DNA of 64,000 nucleotides, taken from the NCBI RefSeq assembly GCF_001422735.1, contig NZ_LMLZ01000023.1:196587-260586 (forward strand), given 5' to 3'. Of this stretch, positions 24,712 to 32,821 are shown in pieces (the first letter of the stretch is position 1; each line of letters begins with the position of its first letter). Origin of the DNA: Acidovorax sp. Leaf78 (GTDB taxonomy: Bacteria > Pseudomonadota > Gammaproteobacteria > Burkholderiales > Burkholderiaceae_C). Both the position numbers and the translations under genes were made by a program. A model generated the notes under the pieces. The model was not told the origin of the DNA and did no database searches. It was given only the letters and a program-made list of their open reading frames with translations.

Positions 24712-25934
24712 GCAGCGCCGGACGCGGATTCCACGACCATCAGGCCCGCCTCGCGGATGGCCGGGCTGCGCCAGTGCAGCCGCGCGGCATCGCCCGTGCC
24801 CCGCACATGGATGAGGTTGCCCCAGAACAGGCGGCGCAGTTCGTCGTCCTGCAGGTACGGGCGCGCGCGGCCCAGTTCGTCGGCCTGCAGCAGCTGGGCC
24901 AGGCGCTGGCGCGTGGCAGGGGCCTGTGCCAGCGGCAGCAGGGTCTGCCACAGGCGCGGGCTGCCGGCCAGGTGGCTGCGCAAGGCGGCAGAGCGGGCCT
25001 GCGCCTCATCCACGCCGTGGTCCACCAGCCATTGCAGGCCTTCTTCGAACAGCGCGGGGTGGCCGCCGCTCACGTCCTGCAAGGCCGCCAGCACGGACTG
25101 CGGCCAGGCCTGGTCGGGCCAGCGGTGGCGGGCCAGCAGCGTGAGGTCTTCGAGCGACGGGTCGGGCCAATGGTGGACCTGCGCGATGTTGAGCAGCGAC
25201 AGGTCGCCGCTGCGGTACTTGAGGTCAGCCAGTGCCTCGCCGCCGCACAGCAGCAGGTGCAGGCGGCCGCTGTGCATCTCGCTCAGGCTGCGCAGGATGC
25301 CCGCCAGGGTCTCGCGCAGTGCGGGCGTGCCCTGCTCGAACCGGCTGACCAGGCAGAACAGGCGCTCGCCAGCGACCAGCCGGCGCTCCAGGGCGGATTC
25401 GAATTCATAGTCGGTGGCCACATCGCCCAGACCGCACTGGCGGCCGATGGCGGCAAAGTATTCGGCCGGCACGGTGCTCACGCTGTAGGGCGGCTGGATG
25501 TGCAGCACCGCGCCATCGCCGTACTGCGCCTTGGCGCGCTGCAGCAGCTCTTGCCGGAACGGCGGCTGGCCCCAGTGTGCGGGCGACAGCAGCAGTGCGA
25601 TGGCATAGGGCACGGCCTGCGCCAGCTGCGCGAACAGCCGGTCTTGGAAGGCGGCAAACGGCTGCGCGGCGCCGGCCGGCCCGGCCTGCAGCGGAAACTC
25701 GGGCTGCAAGCCCGCCGCGCTGAGCAGGCGGTTGGCCTCGGCCTCGGTCAGGCGCAGGTAGCGGGTGCAGGCCACCACCTTGTCGCGCGAGCGCGGGTTG
25801 GGTGCGGACAGGCCGTTGCGCCAGTTGTTGACCGCCTCGCGGCTCAGGCCGATCTCGGTGGCGACGCCGGAGGCGCTGGCGCGAATGCGCCGCATGTAGA
25901 GCGACAAAAGCTCAGCGAAGGAATCTTGGGCCAT
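24708..25934 (-). CDS. XRE-type HTH protein with degenerate STAND-like ATPase domain
   Basis: The product is 408 residues. Residues 8-60 are a helix-turn-helix (MRRIRASASGVATEIGLSREAVNNWRNGLSAPNPRSRDKVV). The rest follows the order of a STAND/AAA ATPase, but the P-loop position (ALLLSPAHWGQPPFRQELL) lacks GKS/T and the Walker B position reads LFCLVSRFEQG instead of the acidic DE. Sensor-like LHLLLCGGEAL and the STAND-typical SGGHPALFEEGLQWL are kept. It therefore probably binds DNA and pairs with the intact NTPase encoded next, whose start overlaps this stop by 4 nt. Autoregulation is possible. Confidence 0.7.
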   Translation of the reverse strand: MAQDSFAELLSLYMRRIRASASGVATEIGLSREAVNNWRNGLSAPNPRSRDKVVACTRYLRLTEAEANRLLSAAGLQPEFPLQAGPAGAAQPFAAFQDRLFAQLAQAVPYAIALLLSPAHWGQPPFRQELLQRAKAQYGDGAVLHIQPPYSVSTVPAEYFAAIGRQCGLGDVATDYEFESALERRLVAGERLFCLVSRFEQGTPALRETLAGILRSLSEMHSGRLHLLLCGGEALADLKYRSGDLSLLNIAQVHHWPDPSLEDLTLLARHRWPDQAWPQSVLAALQDVSGGHPALFEEGLQWLVDHGVDEAQARSAALRSHLAGSPRLWQTLLPLAQAPATRQRLAQLLQADELGRARPYLQDDELRRLFWGNLIHVRGTGDAARLHWRSPAIREAGLMVVESASGAA

Positions 25935-26083
25935 GGACGGAAAAGGCGTGGGCGCACATGGGCGCGGGGCAAAGGGTCATGGATAAGTAGATGAAGGGGC
26001 CGGCCGGCCCCTGCCGATTGTGATGGGCGCCGCAGCCGGCCGGCCCTGCAATGCGCCCCAGGCACACCCGGGGGCGGCATGCA

Positions 26084-26590
26084 TCACAGCAGCCGCTGCA
26101 CCATGGGCCAGGCCTTGTGGCAGCCCAGGCCGCAGGCCACCAGCACCGGGCTGTACAGCGCCAGCGCGCCCACCACGGTCATCAGCCAGCCTGGCTCGTC
26201 GTCATCTTCGTCACCGCCAGCGGCGTCGAACGGCTGCTTCTTGGCTTGCGGATTTTCTTCCGCGCCCTCCCCCTTCGTCTTCGCCTTGTCGGCCTTTTTC
26301 TTCTCTGCATCCGCGGGGCTGTCTCCGGTGATCTCTTGCACCAGCATCACCAGCACGACGGCCAGCGACGCGCCCAGGACAGCCAGGTAGCCGTACTGCC
26401 ATCCGGCGCGCGGCAGGGGGTAGAAGTACCCGGCCAGCACCACGGCGGGCAGCAGGAAGAACGCGTGCATCAGCCCGCGGTACCAGTGGATGCCGTCTTC
26501 GTTCTTCTCCAGCGCGCCCATGACCAGCCGGTAGGTGATGGCACCCAGCACGAAGATCAGCCCGCCCCACCATTCGATGTTTGTCAGCAT
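26084..26590 (-). CDS. Four-helix membrane protein with charged linker, unknown function
   Basis: The product is 168 residues. Hydrophobic segments lie at about 8-26 (WGGLIFVLGAITYRLVMGA), 42-62, 66-88 and 138-160, and a highly charged stretch (AEKKKADKAKTKGEGAEENPQAKK...GGDEDDDEPG) at about 92-135 lies between helices 3 and 4. I recognise no family. It sits 34 nt after the stop of the larger membrane protein at 26625-27572 and is probably cotranscribed with it. Confidence 0.65.
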   Translation of the reverse strand: MLTNIEWWGGLIFVLGAITYRLVMGALEKNEDGIHWYRGLMHAFFLLPAVVLAGYFYPLPRAGWQYGYLAVLGASLAVVLVMLVQEITGDSPADAEKKKADKAKTKGEGAEENPQAKKQPFDAAGGDEDDDEPGWLMTVVGALALYSPVLVACGLGCHKAWPMVQRLL

Positions 26591-26624
26591 GTTGGAATCG
26601 CTCCCTCGTCGTCAGTCATTGTGT

Positions 26625-27572
26625 TCAGTGGCCGGCCTGGGGGGCCTTTGGGGTGTTGGCGGCATCGTCGGCGTCGTCGCCAGCGGGCGCTTCGGCCAAT
26701 TGCGCTTCACCGTCGTCATTGCCACCTCCATCCCCATCTCCATCACCACCCTCCGCATCGCTGTCATCGTCATCCCCATGGATGTCCTTGTATTCGCTCA
26801 GCATGTAGTACAGCGGCAGCACGATGGCGAGCACCAGCCCCAAGCCCAGCCAGAGCCACAAGCCCTTGAACAGCAGCACGGTGACTACCGTGAAGGCGAT
26901 GGCCTGCAGCAGGCCCTTGAACCCCGCGCGCAACAACAGCACGGCGATGAACCCCTGCACGGGCGACTTGCCGCTCTTGCCCATGGCGCGGGCCATGTCG
27001 ATGAAGGCCTGCGCGGCCTCTTGCGCTTCTTGCTTGCGTTCGGCCTCCTGCTGGCGCAGCTTGCTGACGCTGACGGGTTTGGCCGGGTCCTTGGAGTGGC
27101 AGTATTCGTCTTCGCTGCTGTCTTCAGCGTTGCCATCGCTCGCACTGTCGCGTTCCACCGCGGGCTCCACCACCGCGCGCCATTGCGGGTAGGCCGCGAA
27201 GAACGCCTTGCGCGACACCCACTGGCCTTGGTCGAAGTGCATGCGCTCGGTCTCGCCCACCTGGTCGTAGAACACCTCCAGCACTGCCGCTTGCAGACCA
27301 TGGGCGAACAAAGTTTCCAGGGCGCGCAGGGGCAGGTCATCGTGGGTGCCGGTGTCAAAGCGCAGCAGCAGGTGGGTGCGCTCGGCAGACACTTGCTGGT
27401 TGAACCATTGCGCATCCCACAGCGCGCCCAGGTCCACGCCGCCCAGCTTGTCGGCCCAGCGCTCGGCCTGCTCGGTGTTGTCGGCCACCAGGTACTGGTA
27501 GACCAGCTGAAAGGTCTTGAGCTTGATCGGGTCTTCGAAGAACAGGTGCAGGGTATGGGCGTTTTGCGACAT
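26625..27572 (-). CDS. Membrane protein with helical N-terminal domain and acidic tail, unknown function
   Basis: The product is 315 residues from the ATG at 27572 (MSQNAHTLHLFFEDPIKLKTF). A soluble N-terminal domain of about 135 residues is followed by a charged coiled-coil (KLRQQEAERKQEAQEAAQAF), two or three transmembrane helices (about 205-265: GFIAVLLLRAGFKGLLQAIAFTVVTVLLFKGLWLWLGLGLVLAIVLPLYYML) and an extremely acidic, glycine-rich tail (DDDDSDAEGGDGDGDGGG). I do not recognise the family. It is the first gene of the minus-strand run that continues through the NTPase pair. Confidence 0.65.
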   Translation of the reverse strand: MSQNAHTLHLFFEDPIKLKTFQLVYQYLVADNTEQAERWADKLGGVDLGALWDAQWFNQQVSAERTHLLLRFDTGTHDDLPLRALETLFAHGLQAAVLEVFYDQVGETERMHFDQGQWVSRKAFFAAYPQWRAVVEPAVERDSASDGNAEDSSEDEYCHSKDPAKPVSVSKLRQQEAERKQEAQEAAQAFIDMARAMGKSGKSPVQGFIAVLLLRAGFKGLLQAIAFTVVTVLLFKGLWLWLGLGLVLAIVLPLYYMLSEYKDIHGDDDDSDAEGGDGDGDGGGNDDGEAQLAEAPAGDDADDAANTPKAPQAGH

Positions 27573-27919
27573 GGCTCGGCGGTAGAGGCGGTAGAAAAGG
27601 GGCTCGCGTTGGAATGCACGAATTGTTACCAACTGCGCGATGTGGCGCCACCTCCACCTTGTCCATGGCGCTTGCAAACCACTTGACGCAGTGTCAACCG
27701 CTGCGATTTCGCCTATGACAATGCAAACTCTGGGAGTCCCGTCTGTTACCCCGCTGGACGCATTCGGCCTTTGTAAGCGAAAGCTTCATGCATACTCGCT
27801 AGCTGCCTGTAGCTGCTGCCAGCCCCCGTTCGACATCACCTTGCGGGCCAATTCAGACCACGCCTGCGCGAGCCAAGCGTAAGGCCGGCACCACCACAAG
27901 ACACTGAGGGAGATTCACC
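27573..27919. other. Divergent intergenic region
   Basis: This 347-bp region separates the membrane-protein gene from the PhnD-like gene. The only structure I note is TTGAC-N5-GTCAA at 27683-27697, a possible operator or -35 context. No gene is supported. Confidence 0.4.
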
Positions 27920-28939
27920 ATGCGTTCCCACGCCCGCTCCGGCGCATTTTTGCTCTGCACCACGCTCACGCTCGGCCCGGTGGCCACGCAGGCCCAGACC
28001 GACGCTGCCACCACGCCCCAGGCCCGCGCAGCTGCTGCCCGCGCCGCCGCAGCCCCGGCCCCCGCTTTCAGCGGCCCGCGCGAAAAGCTGGTGGTGGCCA
28101 TGCCCAAGACGTATGCCAAGAGCGAGACGATGCTGCTGTGGGGCGACTACTTCAACCACCTGGCGCGGTGCGGCAACATCGACCTGCAGAACCTGCAGGG
28201 CGAGTCGCTGGAGCGCAGCACCAACATCGACGTGCTGCCCGAGAAGGACCTCATCGACAACCTGATCGCGGGCAAGGCCCAGCTGGCCCAGGTCAACCCC
28301 GGCCTGGTGCCGCAGCTCATCGCAGCCGGCCAACCCGCGCCGTTCGGCGTGCCGGGCAACAAGGCCAGCGGGCAGCGCAATTCGTACAAGCTGATCCTGA
28401 TCGCGCGGGTGGACAGCCCGTTCACCAAGCCGCAGGACCTGGTGGGCAAGAAGATCGCGCACACCACGCCCACGTCCAACTCGGGCAACCTGGCGCCGCG
28501 CGCGCTGTTCCCGGCCATTGGCCTGGTGCCGGACCAGAACTACGAGGTGGTGTTCTCCAACGGCCACGAGCGCTCGGTGACCGGTGTGATGCATGGCTTC
28601 TACCCTGCCGCCGCGGTGGCCAGCGACCTGTACCAGCGCATGGTGGTCAAGGGCGATGTGAAGGGGTCGAGCATTCGCACGCTGTGGGAGAGCCCGCCCT
28701 TCATGACCGAGACCTGGACCCTGGGCAAGGACGTGTCGCCCGATCTGCAGGCGCGGGTGAAGAAGTGCTCGTACAGCTACAGCTTCTCGCCCAAGCTGCG
28801 CCAGCTGCTGCCGGGCAACGACACCTTTTTGCCGATCAACTTCGAGCGCGACTTCGCCACCGTGATGGAGGTCTACAACAAGACCGCGAAGGCGGCGCAG
28901 GCCGGCAAGCCCGCCGCAGCGCCTGCACCCAAGCCCTGA
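27920..28939 (+). CDS. PhnD-type phosphate/phosphonate-like ABC substrate-binding protein
   Basis: The product is 339 residues. A signal peptide ends near VATQAQ, and a 25-residue Ala-rich spacer precedes the binding domain (REKLVVAMPKTYAKSETMLLWGDYFNHLA). The TNIDVLPEKDLIDNLIAGKAQLAQVNPG, LIARVDSPFTKPQDLVGKKIAHTTPTSNSG and YEVVFSNGHERSVTGVMHGFYPAAAV blocks follow the PhnD/TAXI-like periplasmic binding order. A GAGGGAGA ribosome-binding site precedes the ATG. No permease or ATPase gene adjoins it, so it may serve a sensor or a distant transporter. Ligand unknown. Confidence 0.8.
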   Translation: MRSHARSGAFLLCTTLTLGPVATQAQTDAATTPQARAAAARAAAAPAPAFSGPREKLVVAMPKTYAKSETMLLWGDYFNHLARCGNIDLQNLQGESLERSTNIDVLPEKDLIDNLIAGKAQLAQVNPGLVPQLIAAGQPAPFGVPGNKASGQRNSYKLILIARVDSPFTKPQDLVGKKIAHTTPTSNSGNLAPRALFPAIGLVPDQNYEVVFSNGHERSVTGVMHGFYPAAAVASDLYQRMVVKGDVKGSSIRTLWESPPFMTETWTLGKDVSPDLQARVKKCSYSYSFSPKLRQLLPGNDTFLPINFERDFATVMEVYNKTAKAAQAGKPAAAPAPKP

Positions 28940-28987
28940 GTCAGCCAGCCCGGTGCGCCGCGCGGCGCAACCGGTGTAACCGGCGCT

Positions 28988-29554
28988 TCACAGCGCCTGC
29001 AGTGGCACGCGCTGCTCGATGAGCGCGCAGGCCTCGGGCGTGAGGATGGACTTGGGCACCATGAGGCACACGGCGTTGTCCACGAACAGGAACACCAAGT
29101 TATCGCTCTCCTGCCGGTGCTTGAACCCGGCCCATTGCCACAGCGTGTGGGCCGCGTGGGACCGCTGCTCGATGCAGTCCTCCCGCACATCCAGCGTCTG
29201 GGGCGCGAGGCAGTAGCCATCGTCTTCGAACATGGCCTGCTGCAGGGAGCTGCTGCCGCTGCGCACCAGCGCCCAGAATGCCAACGCGCCGACCACGATG
29301 CCCACGGCCCCCATGGCCAGATGGGTGCCCATGTCGGGCAAGGACTCCAGCCAGCGGAACAGGAGCACCAGCGGCACCACGGAGACGCCCCACAGCACCA
29401 GCGGCAGCCACCACCGTCCGGGATCGTCGTTGGATGATCCCCCTTTGCCGCCAGCGCGAGCGCCATCACCGCGCCGCAGTTGGGCCTTGGCCTGAGCGAC
29501 GATGCGTTTTTGCAGATCGGCGTAGTCGCCACGGGTAAGGGAAAAAGATGGCAT
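28988..29554 (-). CDS. YcxB-like membrane protein
   Basis: The product is 188 residues. Two transmembrane helices lie at about 49-66 (WWLPLVLWGVSVVPLVLLF) and 79-98 (HLAMGAVGIVVGALAFWALV). The C-terminal domain reads EDDGYCLAPQTLDVREDCIEQRSHAAHTLWQWAGFKHRQESDNLVFLFVDNAVCLMVPKSIL, the typical YcxB pattern in which short beta strands end with a phrase such as VPKS. Such proteins are common and uncharacterised. It is convergent with the PhnD-like gene. Confidence 0.75.
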   Translation of the reverse strand: MPSFSLTRGDYADLQKRIVAQAKAQLRRGDGARAGGKGGSSNDDPGRWWLPLVLWGVSVVPLVLLFRWLESLPDMGTHLAMGAVGIVVGALAFWALVRSGSSSLQQAMFEDDGYCLAPQTLDVREDCIEQRSHAAHTLWQWAGFKHRQESDNLVFLFVDNAVCLMVPKSILTPEACALIEQRVPLQAL

Positions 29555-29756
29555 GGGTGGGGATGAAGGCCTGAGGAGCCGCCACTATAGGGCGCCTGCG
29601 GCGCACCGGTGCAGGCGGCCGCCATCGGCACACCACCTGGCACCACATCACGCCATCTTGCAGGGACCCACACCCCGCGCGTACCGGCGTCTACCGGCGT
29701 GCACCCGCGCACACCGGTATCAGGTCACAGCGGCGGGCAGCGCCCGCGCTGGGCGG

Positions 29757-30422
29757 TCATGCCCTCAGGCGGTCCCGCGTCAAACGCGCCACATCGCGCA
29801 CCCAGGGCTGGGCGGCCCAGTGCTGTGCGGCAAACGCCTCGATCTGGTCCCGGTAGGTGAGCGACGCGCCGATCACGTCCAGCCCGTCGAGGAACATGCG
29901 CCGGTGCCGCTCGGAGATGGTGAACGGCGCACTGTGGCCCGCCGTGCGCACCTGGCGCTGCGCCACGTCGATCTCGATGGCCAGCGGGCCCGCAGCGGCG
30001 CGTGCTTCGTGCCTGAAAGCCTGGGCATCGGCCTCGGCCACCATGGCCAGCAGCAGGCGGTTGTTCATGGCGTTGGAGTAGAAGATCTCGCCAAAGCTCG
30101 ACGCGACCACGGCCTGGAAGCCGTATTGCTGCATGCCCCACACGGCATGCTCGCGGCTGGAGCCGCAGCCGTAGTTGCTGCCGGCCAGCAGCACGTCGGT
30201 GCCGGCAAACGCTGGCTGGTTGAGCACGAAGTCTGCACGCGGCTGCCCGGCGCCGTCAAAGCGCAGGTCGTACAGCAGGCCCGGCGCCAGACCCGACTTG
30301 TCGATGCCGCGCAGGAACTGCTTGGGCATGATCTGGTCGGTGTCGAGGTTGGCGATGTCGAGCACGGCGGCGTGGCCGCGCACGGTGGCGTGGTTGTGCT
30401 TGTGGTTATGGTCGGCGGTCAT
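29757..30422 (-). CDS. leuD: Isopropylmalate dehydratase-type small subunit
   Basis: The product is 221 residues from the ATG at 30422, overlapping the large-subunit stop by 4 nt (ATGA). The swivelling-domain signatures are intact: HAAVLDIANLDTDQIMPKQFL, LAGSNYGCGSSREHAVWGMQQYGFQAVVASSFGEIFYSNAMNN. It is a close LeuD match. The neighbours (hydrolase, Bug receptor, LysR) are not leucine genes, so it may act on an analogue such as a methyl- or dimethyl-malate. An extra His-rich N-terminus (DHNHKHNHATVRGH) is unusual. Confidence 0.88.
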   Translation of the reverse strand: MTADHNHKHNHATVRGHAAVLDIANLDTDQIMPKQFLRGIDKSGLAPGLLYDLRFDGAGQPRADFVLNQPAFAGTDVLLAGSNYGCGSSREHAVWGMQQYGFQAVVASSFGEIFYSNAMNNRLLLAMVAEADAQAFRHEARAAAGPLAIEIDVAQRQVRTAGHSAPFTISERHRRMFLDGLDVIGASLTYRDQIEAFAAQHWAAQPWVRDVARLTRDRLRA

Positions 30423-31843
30423 GCGGTCACCTCCAGGGTTCTGACGTCGGTGATGCAGCCGGTGACGGCAGCGGCGGCGGCCATGGCCGGGCTCATCAAG
30501 TGGGTGATGGCGCCACGGCCCTGGCGGCCCTCGAAGTTGCGGTTGGTGGTGGAGGCGCAGCGCTGGCCGGGGGCCAGCACGTCGTCGTTCATGGCCAGGC
30601 ACATGGAGCAGCCGGGCTGGCGCCATTCGAAGCCAGCGGCCACCAGGCGCCCGGCAATGCCCTCAGCCTCGGCCTGGGCCTTCACGGCGCCGGAACCGGG
30701 CACGACCATGGCGCGCACGCCGTGGGCCACATGGCGGTGGCCGACGACGCGGTCCACCTCGCGCAAATCCTCGATCCGGGCGTTGGTGCACGAGCCGATG
30801 AACACATGCTGCACCGGCACGCCCGCCAGCGGCTGGCCGGCAGACAGCGCCGTGTAGCGCAGGGCCTGCTCGGCACTGCTGCGCTGCACGGCATCGGCGA
30901 TGTCTTCGGGCCGTGGCACGGTGGCGTGGATGGCCATGGCCTGGTCGGGGCTGGTGCCCCAGGTGACGAACGGGGCCACCTCGGCCGCGTCGAACACATG
31001 CTCCACGTCGAACGCGGCGCCCGCGTCGCTGCGCAGCGTGGCCCAGTGGGCCAGGGCCTGCGTGCGCACGTCGCCGGTGATGTCGGGGGCCTTGGCCAGC
31101 ACGTAGTCGATGGCGGTGGCGTCGGGCGCGATCAGCGCGCCGCGCGCACCCGCCTCCACCGCCATGTTGCACAGCGTGAAGCGCGCCTCCACCGACAGCG
31201 CGCTGATGGCGCTGCCGCAGAACTCCACCACGTAGCCGCGTGCGCCTTGCGCGCCGATGCGGCTGATGACCATGAGGATCAGGTCCTTGGCCGTGGTGCC
31301 CGTGGGCAGCACACCGTCCACGCGGATGCGCATGTCCTTGGCGAGGCGGTAGACCAGGGTCTGCGTGGCCAGCACGTGCTCGACCTCGGACGTGCCGATG
31401 CCGAAGCCCAAGGCGCCCAGGGCGCCGTACGTGGTGGTGTGGCTGTCGCCGCAGATGATGACCATGCCCGGGCGCACCATGCCGTGCTCGGGCGCGATCA
31501 CGTGCTCGATGCCCTGCAGCGGGTCGTTGGTGTCGAACAGCGGGATGCCGTGGCGGTCGCAGTTGGCCTTGAGGTTGCTGGCCTGCAGGGCAGAGGGCGG
31601 GTCCTGGATGGTGCGCCAGCGCACCGGGTGCGTGGGGATGATGTGGCTCACCACCGCCACGTTCTGCCCCGGCACGGGCACGCCGCGCCCGGCCTCGTGC
31701 AGGCCGGCGAAGGCCTGGGGGCTGGTGTATTCGTTCATCAGGTGCAGGTCGCAAAAGAGCAGTACGTTCTGTTCATCGAGAACGGCCACGGTGTGCGATG
31801 CGACCAGCTTCTGGTAGAGCGTGGTGGGGGTGGTCATGGTCAT
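30419..31843 (-). CDS. leuC: Isopropylmalate dehydratase-type large subunit
   Basis: The product is 474 residues if the first of two in-frame ATGs (31843, 31837) is used; neither has a good Shine-Dalgarno. Aconitase-superfamily signatures are complete: VIICGDSHTTTYGALGALGFGIGTSEVEHVLATQ, VFIGSCTNARIEDLREV with the first cluster cysteine, and GCSMCLAMNDDVL with the CxxC for the [4Fe-4S] cluster, then STTNRNFEGRQG. It forms a heterodimer with the downstream LeuD-type subunit. By context it could be a paralogue devoted to a catabolic substrate rather than leucine synthesis. Confidence 0.88.
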   Translation of the reverse strand: MTMTTPTTLYQKLVASHTVAVLDEQNVLLFCDLHLMNEYTSPQAFAGLHEAGRGVPVPGQNVAVVSHIIPTHPVRWRTIQDPPSALQASNLKANCDRHGIPLFDTNDPLQGIEHVIAPEHGMVRPGMVIICGDSHTTTYGALGALGFGIGTSEVEHVLATQTLVYRLAKDMRIRVDGVLPTGTTAKDLILMVISRIGAQGARGYVVEFCGSAISALSVEARFTLCNMAVEAGARGALIAPDATAIDYVLAKAPDITGDVRTQALAHWATLRSDAGAAFDVEHVFDAAEVAPFVTWGTSPDQAMAIHATVPRPEDIADAVQRSSAEQALRYTALSAGQPLAGVPVQHVFIGSCTNARIEDLREVDRVVGHRHVAHGVRAMVVPGSGAVKAQAEAEGIAGRLVAAGFEWRQPGCSMCLAMNDDVLAPGQRCASTTNRNFEGRQGRGAITHLMSPAMAAAAAVTGCITDVRTLEVTA

Positions 31844-31890
31844 CGTGGTGGGTGTGGGTGTCTGTGTGGGTCTGCGGATGCGCGTGCGGG

Positions 31891-32796
31891 CTATCGGCCG
31901 GCCAGCAGGAAAGGCAGCGCCGCGTCGAGCAACGCTTCGGGCGCCTCTTCGGCGATGTAGTGGCAGCAGGGCAGCGCATGGCCGCGCACGTCGGCCGCAA
32001 CGCGCTGCCACTCCTTGAGCGGCTCGAAGCACTGGTGCACCACGCCCTGCTCGCCCCACAGGGCCAGCAGCGGCACGGCCAGTTGGCGGCCCGCGTCGCG
32101 GTCGGCCCGGTCGTGCACCAGGTCGATGCCGGCGGCGGCGCGGTAGTCCTCGCACACGCCGTGGGCCGCGCCGGGCAGGCCCAGGCAGCGCACGTACTCG
32201 GCCAGGGCCCGGGGGTCGAACGGGGCCAGGCCCGCGCTGCGCCGGCCCATCACGTCGCGCACATAGGCGGCGGGGTCGGCTTCGATCAGCCGCTCGGGCA
32301 GTGGTGCAGGCTGGATCAAGAAGAACCAGTGCCAGTAGGCACGGGCGAAGGCGTTGCTGGTCTGCTCGTACATCGCGAGCGTGGGTGCGATATCGAGCAG
32401 CACCAAACGCTGCACGGTCGCCGGGTGGTCCACGGCCAGGCGGTGCGCCACGCGCGCGCCCCGGTCGTGGGCCAGCACGGTGAAGCGCGGGTGGCCCAGG
32501 TGCTGCATCACGGCCAGCATGTCGGCGGCCATGGTGCGCTTGCTGTAGAGCGCATGCTCCGCATCGCCGGTGGGCTTGGCCGAATCGCCATAGCCCCGCA
32601 AATCCGCGAGCACCAGCGTGAAGTGCTGGGCCAGCACCGGCGCCACTTTGTGCCAGATGGCCGAGGTCTGCGGGTGCCCGTGCAGCAGCAGCAGGGCCGG
32701 GCCCGTGCCGCCGACCAGCGCGTGGATGTGCTGGCCGTCGGGCGTGGGCACGCGGTGGGCGTTGAAGCCAGGGAAAAGCGGGGTCGTCGTGGTCAT
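31891..32796 (-). CDS. Alpha/beta hydrolase, haloacetate-dehalogenase-like
   Basis: The product is 301 residues. The fluoroacetate-dehalogenase pattern is nearly complete by motif: nucleophile Asp111 in HDRGAR with Arg112 and Arg115, Asp135 in LLDIAPT, halide-pocket His156 and Trp157 in YWHWFFLIQPAPLPE, Tyr218 in EDYRAA and catalytic His279 in CHYIAEE. An oxyanion HGHP lies at about residues 40-43. It therefore probably hydrolyses a C-halogen or related ester bond through an aspartyl-ester intermediate. It is encoded directly upstream of the leuC-type gene and downstream of the Bug receptor, which suggests a shared catabolic operon. Confidence 0.8.
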   Translation of the reverse strand: MTTTTPLFPGFNAHRVPTPDGQHIHALVGGTGPALLLLHGHPQTSAIWHKVAPVLAQHFTLVLADLRGYGDSAKPTGDAEHALYSKRTMAADMLAVMQHLGHPRFTVLAHDRGARVAHRLAVDHPATVQRLVLLDIAPTLAMYEQTSNAFARAYWHWFFLIQPAPLPERLIEADPAAYVRDVMGRRSAGLAPFDPRALAEYVRCLGLPGAAHGVCEDYRAAAGIDLVHDRADRDAGRQLAVPLLALWGEQGVVHQCFEPLKEWQRVAADVRGHALPCCHYIAEEAPEALLDAALPFLLAGR

Positions 32797-32821
32797 GGTG
32801 TCATTGGAATTCCGGCGGGAC

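Noticed and set aside
29757-31843. Core leucine biosynthesis locus
   Set aside because: No leuB or leuA is adjacent, and the neighbours are a dehalogenase-like hydrolase and a Bug receptor, so I keep the names by homology but not the pathway role.
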